This document shows positions 42,199 through 50,670 of a stretch of 64,000 nt of DNA, piece by piece. The stretch's first letter is position 1. Every line of letters starts with the position of its first letter. The position numbers were made by a program, and so were the translations under genes. Origin of the DNA: Thermovenabulum gondwanense (GTDB taxonomy: Bacteria > Bacillota > Thermosediminibacteria > Thermosediminibacterales > Thermosediminibacteraceae). The stretch covers positions 148,971 to 212,970 of the forward strand of contig NZ_LOHZ01000015.1 in NCBI RefSeq assembly GCF_001601575.1, read 5' to 3'. The notes beneath the pieces were generated by a model. It did no database searches, was not told where the DNA came from, and worked only from the letters and a program-made list of their open reading frames with translations.

Positions 42199-42235
42199 AA
42201 TCTTCGCCCCCTATGAAAAATAGGGGGCGAAGATT
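42199..42235 (+). other. Very stable intercistronic hairpin after tctC
   Basis: AATCTTCGCCCCCTAT (42199-42214) pairs perfectly with ATAGGGGGCGAAGATT (42220-42235) across a GAAAA loop: 16 base pairs without a T-tract. It fits an mRNA stability or processing element that raises the binding protein over the permease. Confidence 0.8.
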
Positions 42236-42263
42236 AAAAAGTTATATTAAAAGGAGGATTTAT

Positions 42264-42437
42264 ATGCTCTACGTGGACAAAGAAAAATGCGAAGGATGCG
42301 AAGCATGTGTAGCCGTTTGCGGGACGGGAGCTGCTCAAATAATTGATGGAAAATCGGAAATAGATGTAAATCAGTGTGTGGAGTGTTACGCGTGTAAAAA
42401 CGTGTGTCCCTATGAAGCTATTTTAGAGAAAAATTAG
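42264..42437 (+). CDS. Two-cluster [4Fe-4S] ferredoxin
   Basis: The 57-residue protein has two Cys motifs, CEGCEACVAVC and CVECYACKNVCP, each C-x2-C-x2-C-x3-C, giving two [4Fe-4S] clusters of the clostridial type. The first motif lacks the usual Pro after its last Cys. It lies in an operon with an aldehyde ferredoxin oxidoreductase, so it is the likely electron acceptor. ATG 42264 follows AAAAGGAGG; the longer in-frame reading from 42213 runs through the hairpin and is rejected. Confidence 0.9.
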   Translation: MLYVDKEKCEGCEACVAVCGTGAAQIIDGKSEIDVNQCVECYACKNVCPYEAILEKN

Positions 42438-42449
42438 AGGTGAAAATAA

Positions 42450-42932
42450 ATGGATTATTCCAAATTACTGGATGTAATATCCATTATTTTGGCATCAATT
42501 ATTTGTTTCCTGGTGTTTTTTAATTTATATACCATCTCTTCTTCTCAAAACATTCCTCTAATTTCAGTGGAATCACCGATAATTTTTCCATTTTTAATAG
42601 GAATAACTTTATTAATTTTATTGCTTATTATCATATTCGAACAATCAAAATTCTGGAAAAATTACAGGGAAGATAGCGAGTACAGAAAAAATGTCATAAA
42701 TGAATTAAAGGATGTGTTGTTTTACTTTGCAGGATTGGTTATATATATTTCTTTTTTAAAAAAGCTTCACTTTAATGTATCCACGATAATATTTACCGCA
42801 TGTGTAATGATTTTACTTGCGAGAAAGGAATTAAATTTAAAGAAAATTTTTCAGGTTATTCTTTCATCGGTAGGTTTGGTATTGGTAATAGATTTTGTAT
42901 TCAGCGGTATTTTTAAGATAATCCTGCCGTAG
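42450..42932 (+). CDS. tctB: Tripartite tricarboxylate transporter small permease TctB
   Basis: The 160-residue membrane protein has four predicted helices (IISIILASIICFLVFFNLY, IFPFLIGITLLILLLIIIF, LFYFAGLVIYISFLKKLHF, VLVIDFVFSGIFKI), the TctB topology. Sequence in this family is poorly conserved; position between tctC and tctA decides the call. RBS TTAGAGGTG. Confidence 0.82.
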   Translation: MDYSKLLDVISIILASIICFLVFFNLYTISSSQNIPLISVESPIIFPFLIGITLLILLLIIIFEQSKFWKNYREDSEYRKNVINELKDVLFYFAGLVIYISFLKKLHFNVSTIIFTACVMILLARKELNLKKIFQVILSSVGLVLVIDFVFSGIFKIILP

Positions 42933-42951
42933 CTTTAAAGGAGGATTTTTA

Positions 42952-44412
42952 ATGAACATATTTTTAATATTATATATGGCGGTTGGTGCAATCATCGGCT
43001 TAATAATGGGTGCCTTGCCTGGATTAACAGTTACTATGACCATAGTACTGGTAGTTTCTTTGACCTTTGGGTGGCCTATGATAGATGCCTTGGCGTTTAT
43101 TATAGGAGCTTTTTGCGGAGGGGTTATGGGAGGGTCTATTTCAGCCATTACCTTAAATATTCCGGGAACGGCTGCGGCAGTGGCAACAGTATTTGACGGA
43201 TATCCATTAAAAAAGAAAGGAGAAGCTCCTGTAGCCTTAGGATTGGCACTTTTTGTAAGTTTAATCGGCGGATTGCTGGGGATTTTGTTCCTGACCATAT
43301 TTGGGCCGCTGATAGGGAGTATTGCTTTAAAATTTGGGAGTCAGGAGTATTTTTTAATATGCTTGTGGGGTCTAAGTTTAGTAGCAATTTTAAGCAAGGA
43401 AAATATAATAAAAGGATTTGCTGCCGCCTGCATAGGTTTAATAATTTCATTTATTGGAATGGATCCTATTACGGGCTTGATGAGATTTACTTTCGGCTCT
43501 CCTCTTTTAAGCGGAGGAATAAACTATATTGTTGCTATGATAGGTCTTTTTGGAATGAAGGAAGTTTTCGTACAGTTAAGCAGCAAGAAAACTTTTAAGG
43601 TGGATAATTTTCATTACAATATAAAAGATCTTTTTCCAAAAATGGACGTGGTTAAAAAGACCTTAAAGTGTTTTTCTTGGTCGGCTCCTATAGGAGCAAT
43701 AATAGGACTGCTGCCGGGAACGGGTGGGGATATAGCTTCCCTCGTCAGTTATGGGGTGTCAAAGCAGTTAATTAAAGAACCCAGCAGGCCCTTTGGCGAG
43801 GGTGCTTATGAAGGGGTTGCTGCACCGGAAATAGCAAATGACTCAGCCATTGGCGGCGCGATAACAACACTTTTAACTCTTGGAATACCAGGAGACTCGG
43901 TAACAGCAGTAATGCTGGGTTCCTTTTATCTCCACGGATTATTGCCTGGACCTACCTTTATGATGACCGAGAAAAAATATTTTTATATGATAATAGTATT
44001 TTTAATAATAAGTGAGTTTATCGCTTACTTCCTTGGAATTCTGGGAAGCAATGCGATGTTAAGAATGCTTAACTTTCCAAAATGGTTTTTACTTCCCTTT
44101 ATTTCAATTCTCTGCGTGGTTGGTTCCTATGCGCTGCAGAACAATATTTACGATGTCCTTTTTATGGTAATATTTGGATTGCTCGGGTACATTTTAGAAA
44201 AGTCCGGGTATCCGGTTAGCCCCATAGTCCTTTCTATAATATTGGGACCCATGATTGAAACTAATTTTAGAAAAGCACTAATCAGCACCGGCGGAATGGG
44301 GAGTTTGCTATTGTCTTTTATAACAAGGCCAATAAGCCTTGTACTCCTCGTTTTGATAATAGCTACTTTTATTACGCAAACGGTTCTTATGAAAAAGATT
44401 GTAAACAACTGA
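42952..44412 (+). CDS. tctA: Tripartite tricarboxylate transporter large permease TctA
   Basis: This 486-residue permease has about 11-12 helices. The family signature LIMGALPGLTVTMTIVL lies near residue 20, the repeat counterpart GAIIGLLPGTGGDIASLVSYG near 245, and GVMGGSISAITLNIPGTAAAVATVFDGYP and GVAAPEIANDSAIGGAITTLLTLGIPGD carry the substrate-path residues. It imports tricarboxylates or related acids with sodium or protons. RBS AAAGGAGG. Confidence 0.93.
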   Translation: MNIFLILYMAVGAIIGLIMGALPGLTVTMTIVLVVSLTFGWPMIDALAFIIGAFCGGVMGGSISAITLNIPGTAAAVATVFDGYPLKKKGEAPVALGLALFVSLIGGLLGILFLTIFGPLIGSIALKFGSQEYFLICLWGLSLVAILSKENIIKGFAAACIGLIISFIGMDPITGLMRFTFGSPLLSGGINYIVAMIGLFGMKEVFVQLSSKKTFKVDNFHYNIKDLFPKMDVVKKTLKCFSWSAPIGAIIGLLPGTGGDIASLVSYGVSKQLIKEPSRPFGEGAYEGVAAPEIANDSAIGGAITTLLTLGIPGDSVTAVMLGSFYLHGLLPGPTFMMTEKKYFYMIIVFLIISEFIAYFLGILGSNAMLRMLNFPKWFLLPFISILCVVGSYALQNNIYDVLFMVIFGLLGYILEKSGYPVSPIVLSIILGPMIETNFRKALISTGGMGSLLLSFITRPISLVLLVLIIATFITQTVLMKKIVNN

Positions 44413-44427
44413 AAGGAGGTAATAGCA

Positions 44428-46134
44428 ATGAATAAGATCATCAGAGTAAACATGAAGACAAAAGAAGTGAAAATAGAAGAACCAAAAAAGGATTACGAAC
44501 TTTTGGGTGGAAGAGCCTTAACCTCAAGAATAATATATGATGAAGTTGAACCGGAATGCGATCCTTTAGGTGAAAAAAACAAATTAATAATAGCACCCGG
44601 TTTGCTCTCCGGGACGGCGGTATCCAGCTCAAGCAGAATATCGGTTGGGTGCAAAAGCCCGTTGACTAACGGAATTAAAGAAGCAAACAGCGGAGGCTTG
44701 ATAGGGACCTATCTTTCAAAAAATGGAATTAAGGCAATTGTAGTCGAAAGTTTACCCGAGGACGAAAATTCATATATATTGGAAATTGATGAGGAAAAAA
44801 TTAGCCTTACTTTTGACAACCAATTAAAATTTTCTGGGACCTACGAAACTGTTGAAAAGCTGTTTAAAAAATACGGCGAAGATACTGCAATTCTGTGCAT
44901 TGGCCCTGCAGGAGAAAGAAAAATGCGGGCTGCAAGCATTGCAGCCACCGATCCTAACGGAGAATTAAAATTCGCTGCAAGGGGCGGAGTCGGCGCTGTA
45001 ATGGGGAGTAAAGGATTAAAGGCGATTATAGTAAAAAATCCAAAGAACAGTAAAATAAATTATTATGACAGAGAAGCTTTTTTAGAGCTTGCTAAAACGA
45101 TAAACAAAGAATTACTGGCAGATCCAAAGACAGGAGATTCGTACAAAAAATACGGAACGGCTCAAATAGTAAATGCCGTCAATGCAATTGGGGCTTTGCC
45201 AACAAAAAACTTCAAATGTGGAGCTTTTGAATTTGCCAAGAATTTAAGCGGTGAAACAATGTACGATACAATCGTAAAAAGAGGAGGAGAGGGAAAAACA
45301 GGAATTTCCTGTATGCCCGGGTGTGTTATAAGATGCAGTAATGTATATCCGGATGAATGCGGGAAAAAGATTGTGTCTACATTGCAATATGAAACGATAG
45401 CTCTGGTTGGTTCAAATCTCGGGTTTTCAAATTTGGATTCAGTTGCAAAATTAAATAAGGAAATTAATGATTTAGGCCTTGATACGATTGAAATGGGTTG
45501 TGTTTTAGGAGTGGCTATTGATGCAGGATTTGCGGAATACGGAAATGAGGAAAGCTGTTTAAAACTTCTTGAAGAAATAAGAAAAAATACCGTATTGGGG
45601 CGAGTATTAGGAAATGGCGTAGAAATTACCGGAAAAGTATTGGGTGCTAATAGAATTCCTGCTGCAAAGGGTCAAGGTTTTCCGGGATATGACCCGCGGG
45701 CATTAAAGGGAAACGGTGTACTTTACGCTATATCTCCTATGGGAGCGGATCATACAGCGGGCAATGCATTTGGTTCCAGAAACGAAGTGAATCCTCTGAG
45801 TAAAGAAAAACAGGGAGAATTATCAAGAAACCTTCAAATAAAGATGACTACCCTTGACAGTTTGGGATTTTGTATATTTGCAAGAGGGCCGCTTTTTAAA
45901 GATCCTTCTACGATGAAAAATTTAATTTATTATTATCTGGGAATAGAAATAGAAACGGAAAAAATATGGGATATGGGAATTAATACTTTGAAAATTGAAA
46001 GAGAATTTAACATTAAAGCTGGAATAAGCCCTTGTATGGACAAATTACCGGAATTTTGCTATAAGGAAGAACTTCCTCCGACAAATGCGGTTTTCGATGT
46101 ACCCGAGGAGGAAATGAAAAAGGCGATAATATAA
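44428..46134 (+). CDS. Aldehyde ferredoxin oxidoreductase family (tungsten/molybdenum pterin) protein
   Basis: The 568-residue protein has the AOR N-terminal domain (residues ~1-205: LGGRALTSRIIYDEV, EANSGGLIGTYLSKNGIKAI, ARGGVGAVMGSKGLKAI). The cluster-binding Cys residues are 295, 299 and 303 in GISCMPGCVIRC plus Cys482 in LGFCIF, and DHTAGNAFG and LGFSNLDSVAKLN complete the C-terminal domains. It binds a bis-pterin tungsten or molybdenum centre and one [4Fe-4S] cluster and oxidises an aldehyde to an acid, or the reverse, with ferredoxin. It is somewhat shorter than classical AORs, so the substrate group may be unusual. A ferredoxin gene and a MoaD-like gene are in the same operon. Confidence 0.9.
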   Translation: MNKIIRVNMKTKEVKIEEPKKDYELLGGRALTSRIIYDEVEPECDPLGEKNKLIIAPGLLSGTAVSSSSRISVGCKSPLTNGIKEANSGGLIGTYLSKNGIKAIVVESLPEDENSYILEIDEEKISLTFDNQLKFSGTYETVEKLFKKYGEDTAILCIGPAGERKMRAASIAATDPNGELKFAARGGVGAVMGSKGLKAIIVKNPKNSKINYYDREAFLELAKTINKELLADPKTGDSYKKYGTAQIVNAVNAIGALPTKNFKCGAFEFAKNLSGETMYDTIVKRGGEGKTGISCMPGCVIRCSNVYPDECGKKIVSTLQYETIALVGSNLGFSNLDSVAKLNKEINDLGLDTIEMGCVLGVAIDAGFAEYGNEESCLKLLEEIRKNTVLGRVLGNGVEITGKVLGANRIPAAKGQGFPGYDPRALKGNGVLYAISPMGADHTAGNAFGSRNEVNPLSKEKQGELSRNLQIKMTTLDSLGFCIFARGPLFKDPSTMKNLIYYYLGIEIETEKIWDMGINTLKIEREFNIKAGISPCMDKLPEFCYKEELPPTNAVFDVPEEEMKKAII

Positions 46135-46153
46135 AATTTAATGAGGGAAAAAT

Positions 46154-46384
46154 ATGGTCAAAGTAAAACTACATTTGCACCTGGCAAGATTCGGTGAAAT
46201 GGGAAATAAAGAATTTACAATTAACTACGAGGAAAATATGACCCTGGAATCGCTGTTAAAAAAGCTAAGAATACCAAAAGAAGAGGTAGGAATGTTTGTG
46301 GTGAATGGAAGATGGCAGGATAAAAATTACATTATTCTTGATAAAGATAGTATTGAAATATTTCCGGTTTATCTGGGTGGGTAA
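46154..46384 (+). CDS. MoaD/ThiS-family sulfur carrier protein
   Basis: The 76-residue beta-grasp protein ends in the diagnostic Gly-Gly (FPVYLGG), the site that is thiocarboxylated, and has VNGRWQDKNYIILDKDSIEIF before it. It probably donates sulfur for the pterin dithiolene of the adjacent oxidoreductase. MoaD-like genes often accompany AOR genes. It follows the AOR gene by 19 bases. Confidence 0.86.
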   Translation: MVKVKLHLHLARFGEMGNKEFTINYEENMTLESLLKKLRIPKEEVGMFVVNGRWQDKNYIILDKDSIEIFPVYLGG

Positions 46385-46430
46385 AGAAAAAATTATATAA
46401 AAAAATATTTTATTGAAAGGAGACGAAAAA

Positions 46431-46793
46431 ATGGGCAAATTTACTGTTCATGAAAGCGAAATTGAAGGTGTAAAAAGAATTCCTCCCAGGGTTTCAAAAG
46501 TATTGATTTGTAATAAGACCGTTGGTGCAACTAAAATATCAATGGGTGTAAACGTAACCGAGGTAGGAAGCAAAATACCGGCTCATAGCCATGATAATCA
46601 AGAAGAAGCCATGTTTATAGTTTCGGGAAAGGGGAAGCTCATAGTAGAAGGTGAAGGGGAATATGAATTAACGCCGGGCACCGCTATTTTTGCTCCCGTT
46701 GGAGTAAAACATGAAATTGTAAACACGGGCGATGAACCTATAAAAATTGTTTGGGCGTATGCTCCTCCGTTGCCCGAGCACCTCAATAAATAA
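46431..46793 (+). CDS. Cupin-domain protein
   Basis: The 120-residue single cupin has metal motif 1 GSKIPAHSHDNQEEAMFIVSG (His, His, Glu) and motif 2 PVGVKHEIVNTGDEP (His). Small cupins of this kind act as isomerases, decarboxylases or ligand sensors; nothing more specific can be said. It is the last gene of the plus sigma-54 arm. ATG 46431 follows AAAGGAGAC; the in-frame TTG at 46413 overlaps that site. Confidence 0.82.
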   Translation: MGKFTVHESEIEGVKRIPPRVSKVLICNKTVGATKISMGVNVTEVGSKIPAHSHDNQEEAMFIVSGKGKLIVEGEGEYELTPGTAIFAPVGVKHEIVNTGDEPIKIVWAYAPPLPEHLNK

Positions 46794-46810
46794 TAAAAAA
46801 ATATATTAAA

Positions 46811-46853
46811 ATATTTAATTCCCCTGTATAATCAATACAGGGGAATTAAATAT
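46811..46853. terminator. Bidirectional terminator hairpin between convergent arms
   Basis: ATATTTAATTCCCCTGTAT pairs perfectly with its reverse complement across AATCA: 19 base pairs with AT flanks on both sides, suitable for stopping both transcripts. Confidence 0.8.
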
Positions 46854-46875
46854 ATAGGAATTTGCATATATAAAG

Positions 46876-46906
46876 AGGAGGTAAATGATATAATCATTTA
46901 CCTCCT
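46876..46906. terminator. Second hairpin between convergent arms
   Basis: AGGAGGTAAATGAT (46876-46889) pairs perfectly with ATCATTTACCTCCT (46893-46906) across a 3-base ATA loop. It lies 23 bases beyond the malic enzyme stop on the minus strand. The AGGAGG..ATG look is coincidental, as the frame closes at once. Confidence 0.7.
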
Positions 46907-46929
46907 AATTTTAAGTAATTTTAAATTGC

Positions 46930-48177
46930 TTACTTTTTGAAATAAGAATTTGCCTTTTTAACGAGCATTTTTGTTCTTTCTTCTATTTCCTCAGGGTCAA
47001 CAATTTTCCTTGCCACCTTTGTTTCGATAGCAGCTTTTGCTACGGCCTTTGCTACTGAAGGGGCAACTCTTTCGTCAAAGGGTTTTGGGATGATATAATC
47101 TTCTCTCAACTCATTGACTGCTATAATTTCTGATAAAGCGTTCGCTGCTGCTAACTTCATTTCTTCATTTATTTGAGTGGCCATGACGTCAAGAGCTCCT
47201 CTGAAAACGCCTGGGAAAGCCAGTACGTTATTTATCTGATTTGGATAATCTGACCTGCCGGTACCTACAATTTTTGCTCCGGCTTCATATGCATCCTTTG
47301 GGTCAATTTCAGGAACCGGATTGGCCATTGCAAAAATTATCGGATCTTTTTTCATGCTCCTTACCATATCCTTGCTTACTATATTTGCAGAGGATACTCC
47401 TATAAAAACATCCGCATCAATTAAAGCGTCTTTTAAAGTGCCCTGTCTTTTTTCCTTGTTTGTAATTTTTGCAAGCTCTTCTTTTGCCCAGTTCATTCCT
47501 TCTTTTCTACCTTCATAAATAATTCCGTTTCGGTCACACATGATTACGTCTTTTATTCCGGCTCGTATAAAAATTTTTGCTATTGCGGTACCAGCAGCAC
47601 CGGAACCGTTTATAACTGCGGTAATTTCATTTATATCCTTTTTTACGATTTTCAATGCATTATATAACGCCGCCAGGGTAATAATTGCTGTACCGTGTTG
47701 ATCATCGTGGAATACGGGTATAGAAAGACATTTCTTTAATTTTTCTTCCACTTCAAAGCAAGCAGGAGCTGCAATGTCCTCTAAATTAATGCCACCGAAA
47801 ACCGGCTCAATTAGCTTTACGGTTTCTACGATTTTATCCACATCAGTAGTATCAATACAAATAGGAAATGCATCTACACCGGCAAAGCACTTAAATAAAA
47901 CCGCTTTACCTTCCATAACCGGTAAGGAAGCTTTTGCACCGATATTTCCCAATCCTAATACAGCAGTTCCGTCAGAAACTACTGCTACCGTATTACCTTT
48001 GAAAGTATAATCGTAAATTTTTTCCGGGTCTTTATGTATCTCTTTGCAGGGTTCAGCTACTCCGGGTGTGTAAGCGAGGCTTAAGGACTCTTTACTATCT
48101 ACCGGTACTTTACTGATAACCTCAAGTTTTCCTTTGTTTTCATAATGAAGCTTTAATGCTTCCTCTCTTAATGACAT
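46930..48177 (-). CDS. Malic enzyme (malate dehydrogenase, oxaloacetate-decarboxylating)
   Basis: The 415-residue short-form malic enzyme has catalytic Tyr in LAYTPGVAEPC, catalytic Lys in GKAVLFKCFAGVDAFPIC, metal residues in EDIAAPACFEVEE and VFHDDQHGTAIIT, and a Rossmann loop INGSGAAGTAIAKIF. It converts malate to pyruvate and CO2 with NAD(P)+. It is the last gene of the minus arm, placed directly after fumarase, which supplies malate. RBS AAAGGAGGTC. Confidence 0.94.
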   Translation of the reverse strand: MSLREEALKLHYENKGKLEVISKVPVDSKESLSLAYTPGVAEPCKEIHKDPEKIYDYTFKGNTVAVVSDGTAVLGLGNIGAKASLPVMEGKAVLFKCFAGVDAFPICIDTTDVDKIVETVKLIEPVFGGINLEDIAAPACFEVEEKLKKCLSIPVFHDDQHGTAIITLAALYNALKIVKKDINEITAVINGSGAAGTAIAKIFIRAGIKDVIMCDRNGIIYEGRKEGMNWAKEELAKITNKEKRQGTLKDALIDADVFIGVSSANIVSKDMVRSMKKDPIIFAMANPVPEIDPKDAYEAGAKIVGTGRSDYPNQINNVLAFPGVFRGALDVMATQINEEMKLAAANALSEIIAVNELREDYIIPKPFDERVAPSVAKAVAKAAIETKVARKIVDPEEIEERTKMLVKKANSYFKK

Positions 48178-48208
48178 ATTAAATGACCTCCTTTTTAAAT
48201 TAAAGGAA

Positions 48209-48760
48209 TTATATTTTCCTGTAATTTTCTTTGCCGATTTTATATAAATCGTTACCGTCTTTATCTATGACAACTATTGCAGGAAAATCTTCCACATGGA
48301 ATTCATAGATAGCTTCTGGCCCAAGCTCTGGGAAAGCTACTACTTCTGCTTTTTTAATGGTATCCGCTAAAAGTGCCCCCGCTCCACCTATAGCAGCAAA
48401 ATATACTGCTTTATGAGTTATGATGGCGTCGACGACCTCTTTTGAACGAAGTCCTTTACCTATCATACCTTTTAAACCTTTTTCTATAAGTAAAGGTGTA
48501 TAGGGGTCCATACGACCGCTTGTGGTAGGACCGGCAGAACCAATTACTGTTCCGGGTTTTGCGGGACAAGGACCTGCGTAGTATATTATTTGTCCTTTTA
48601 AATCTACAGGAAGCTCTTCTCCTTTTTGGATCATTTCAAATAAACGTTTATGAGCCGCATCTCTTGCTGAATAGATTATGCCGGTAATAAGCACCTTATC
48701 ACCTGCTTTTAAATCATCTATGATTTCAGGAGTTAAAGGAGTTTTAATTGATTTAATCAT
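48209..48760 (-). CDS. fumB: Class I fumarate hydratase, beta subunit
   Basis: The 183-residue C-terminal fumarase/tartrate dehydratase subunit has LKAGDKVLITGIIYSARDAAH, YYAGPCPAKPGTVIGSAGPT and the signature TTSGRMDPYTPLLIEKGLKG. It combines with the alpha subunit to hydrate fumarate to malate; L(+)-tartrate dehydratase is the alternative within the same family. It lies 18 bases after the alpha gene. Confidence 0.88.
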   Translation of the reverse strand: MIKSIKTPLTPEIIDDLKAGDKVLITGIIYSARDAAHKRLFEMIQKGEELPVDLKGQIIYYAGPCPAKPGTVIGSAGPTTSGRMDPYTPLLIEKGLKGMIGKGLRSKEVVDAIITHKAVYFAAIGGAGALLADTIKKAEVVAFPELGPEAIYEFHVEDFPAIVVIDKDGNDLYKIGKENYRKI

Positions 48761-48778
48761 GATTTCCCTCCTTATAAA

Positions 48779-49624
48779 CTAAAGCTCTATTTCTTTATGC
48801 CTTGCTACATGGCATTGTATATTTATTGCAACGGGAAGGCTTGCTATATGTGCGGGGAATGTTTCGATGTGAACAGCCAAAGCTGTTGTGGTACCTCCGA
48901 ATCCTTGAGGACCTATACCGAGTTTGTTTACTTCATTTAACAGCTCTTTTTCTAACTCGGCAATTTCCGGCTGAGGATGAGGTTGACCGATAGGTCTTAA
49001 TAAAGCTTTTTTTGCTATCAATGTGGCAACTTCTATTGTACCGCCAATACCAACACCTATAATTATAGGAGGACATGGGTTGGAACCCGCTTTATCTACG
49101 GTTTCTAAAACGAATTTTTTTACACCTTCTACACCATCGGCAGGCTTTAACATACGAAGAGCACTCATGTTTTCACTGCCGCCACCCTTTGGAGCAAAAG
49201 TGATTTGCAATTTATCTCCGGGAACTATTTCATAGTGTACAATAGCCGGTGTATTATCACCGGTATTTTTTCTATGGATTAATGGATCGTTGACAATGGA
49301 TTTTCTTAAATAACCGTTTTTGTAACCTCTTCTTACACCTTCATTGATAGCATCGGTCAAATTTCCGCCGACTATTTTTAAATCCTGACCAAGCTTGACA
49401 AAAAATACTGCAAAACCGGTGTCCTGACATATCGGAATGTTCTTTTCCTCAGCTATTTTATAGTTTTTAATAATGTCTTTTAAAACTTCTTTTCCTAAGG
49501 GAGAAGACTCCGTTTCATAATATTTATTAATTTCTCTTTTTACATCATCGGGTAATATTATATTTGCATCAATGCAAAGCTTTTCTACTGCAGATATTAT
49601 TTCGTCTATGTGGATTTCCCTCAT
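48779..49624 (-). CDS. fumA: Class I fumarate hydratase, alpha subunit
   Basis: The 281-residue subunit carries the three cluster Cys residues in PICQDTGFAVFF, SNPCPPIIIGVGIGGT and INIQCHVARH, giving an oxygen-sensitive [4Fe-4S] centre. RKSIVNDPLIHRKNTGDNTPA and KGGGSENMSALRML are typical. With the beta subunit it forms fumarase, or possibly tartrate dehydratase. The start is ATG 49624 behind GGAGGG; an in-frame upstream ATG at 49678 lies within the intercistronic hairpin and is rejected. Confidence 0.9.
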   Translation of the reverse strand: MREIHIDEIISAVEKLCIDANIILPDDVKREINKYYETESSPLGKEVLKDIIKNYKIAEEKNIPICQDTGFAVFFVKLGQDLKIVGGNLTDAINEGVRRGYKNGYLRKSIVNDPLIHRKNTGDNTPAIVHYEIVPGDKLQITFAPKGGGSENMSALRMLKPADGVEGVKKFVLETVDKAGSNPCPPIIIGVGIGGTIEVATLIAKKALLRPIGQPHPQPEIAELEKELLNEVNKLGIGPQGFGGTTTALAVHIETFPAHIASLPVAINIQCHVARHKEIEL

Positions 49625-49651
49625 ATGTTTCCCTCCTTCTAATAAATTCAC

Positions 49652-49676
49652 GCCCCTACTAAAATATAGTAGGGGC
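49652..49676 (-). other. Intercistronic hairpin in the minus arm
   Basis: GCCCCTACTA pairs perfectly with TAGTAGGGGC across a 5-base loop, between the barrel-like gene and fumA. No T-tract follows in the direction of transcription, so an mRNA processing or stability role is likely. Confidence 0.65.
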
Positions 49677-49705
49677 ATTATGCGTTTTTCTTGGTTTAAA
49701 TTAAA

Positions 49706-50617
49706 TTACTCTGGGATAGCCATATCCGGGGTGCCGGCTTTGCTCTGCACAGCTTCCGGATAGTATCTTTCTACCATTTCTTTTACTATGGCAGCCTGTC
49801 TTGCCATATCTCTACCGTTTTGTGCTGTGGTCAATTCACCATGACCGCTGATGACTGAGTTTCCGGTCTTGAGGTGAATAGGTGCGCCTACGCGTACCAA
49901 TTCAGGTGCTTCATAAACCCTTATAAAACCACCGGATCCTGGAGGGTTATCGGTATGAACGTCCAATGGGACATTGACCGCGGCTCTTAAAGCTGCTACC
50001 ATGGGTAAGGTCATGTCTCTTACAGGATTAATTGAATTGGCTCCAAGGTTCTCTAATAGTTTGAAGCTGGCGGGATTGCCATGACCGCAGTGGGCGGATA
50101 CTTTAAAATGCATATTGCTTGGGAGCTCGCCGGCTTTCCTCATTTCATTAAGCACCCAGAGCAAGCCCTCATCGTAAACCAAAACTCCGCGGCAGCCTAC
50201 TTCAGCAATTCTCTTTACATCTTCAATGGCTCTGACGATCTGCTCCATACCCCTCAACCTGTAACCGATTCTAACTCCCTGCTGACTGAGTCTTGTGGCG
50301 CTGGTGTCGTAAGTAGCCCTTGGACCTACCGAAAGGTTCAATTCGACCCGATAGTATTTTGCGATAGCTACGTATTCTTTTAGTTCTTCTAAGGTGTGCC
50401 TGAAGCAACCATAGGTCTCATCAACCCTGTTTATGGTTACTCCTAATCTCTCCGCTTCTTCCATTAAAGCTTTAAATGCTTCCGAACTGTTAATGGTAGG
50501 CACTTCCAATCTGTAATGGGCTCCATCGGGGAATCTTTTGTCCGATGTGGGAAGGGAATACAGGTCACCCTCCGGTAATCCTAATTTTTTCATAAATTCT
50601 CTTGTTTTGTCAAACAT
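49706..50617 (-). CDS. Unassigned barrel-type protein (U32-peptidase-like annotation possible)
   Basis: The 303-residue soluble protein shows an alternating alpha/beta pattern. Notable stretches are TINRVDETYGCFRHTLEEL, VELNLSVGPRATYDTSATR, RGVLVYDEGLLWVLNEM, HFKVSAHCGHGNPASFKLLE, PVRDMTLPMVAALRAAV and PLDVHTDNPPGSGGFIR. The repeated strand-loop ends with Arg, Asp, His and Asn residues look like a TIM-barrel active site. I recall relatives labelled U32 family peptidase, but the classical U32 signature is not visible and peptidase activity is doubtful. It sits between a 2-hydroxyacid-type dehydrogenase and fumarase, so an aldolase, lyase or isomerase step in the acid pathway is plausible. RBS AAAGGAGAAGG. 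Confidence 0.75.
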   Translation of the reverse strand: MFDKTREFMKKLGLPEGDLYSLPTSDKRFPDGAHYRLEVPTINSSEAFKALMEEAERLGVTINRVDETYGCFRHTLEELKEYVAIAKYYRVELNLSVGPRATYDTSATRLSQQGVRIGYRLRGMEQIVRAIEDVKRIAEVGCRGVLVYDEGLLWVLNEMRKAGELPSNMHFKVSAHCGHGNPASFKLLENLGANSINPVRDMTLPMVAALRAAVNVPLDVHTDNPPGSGGFIRVYEAPELVRVGAPIHLKTGNSVISGHGELTTAQNGRDMARQAAIVKEMVERYYPEAVQSKAGTPDMAIPE

Positions 50618-50670
50618 TTTTTACCTTCTCCTTTCAATATTTTATATTAAAAATTTTTATTTTAAAATCT

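Noticed and set aside
46876..46890. AGGAGGTAAATG as a small-gene start
   Set aside because: The frame is ATG ATA TAA; the sequence is one arm of a perfect hairpin.
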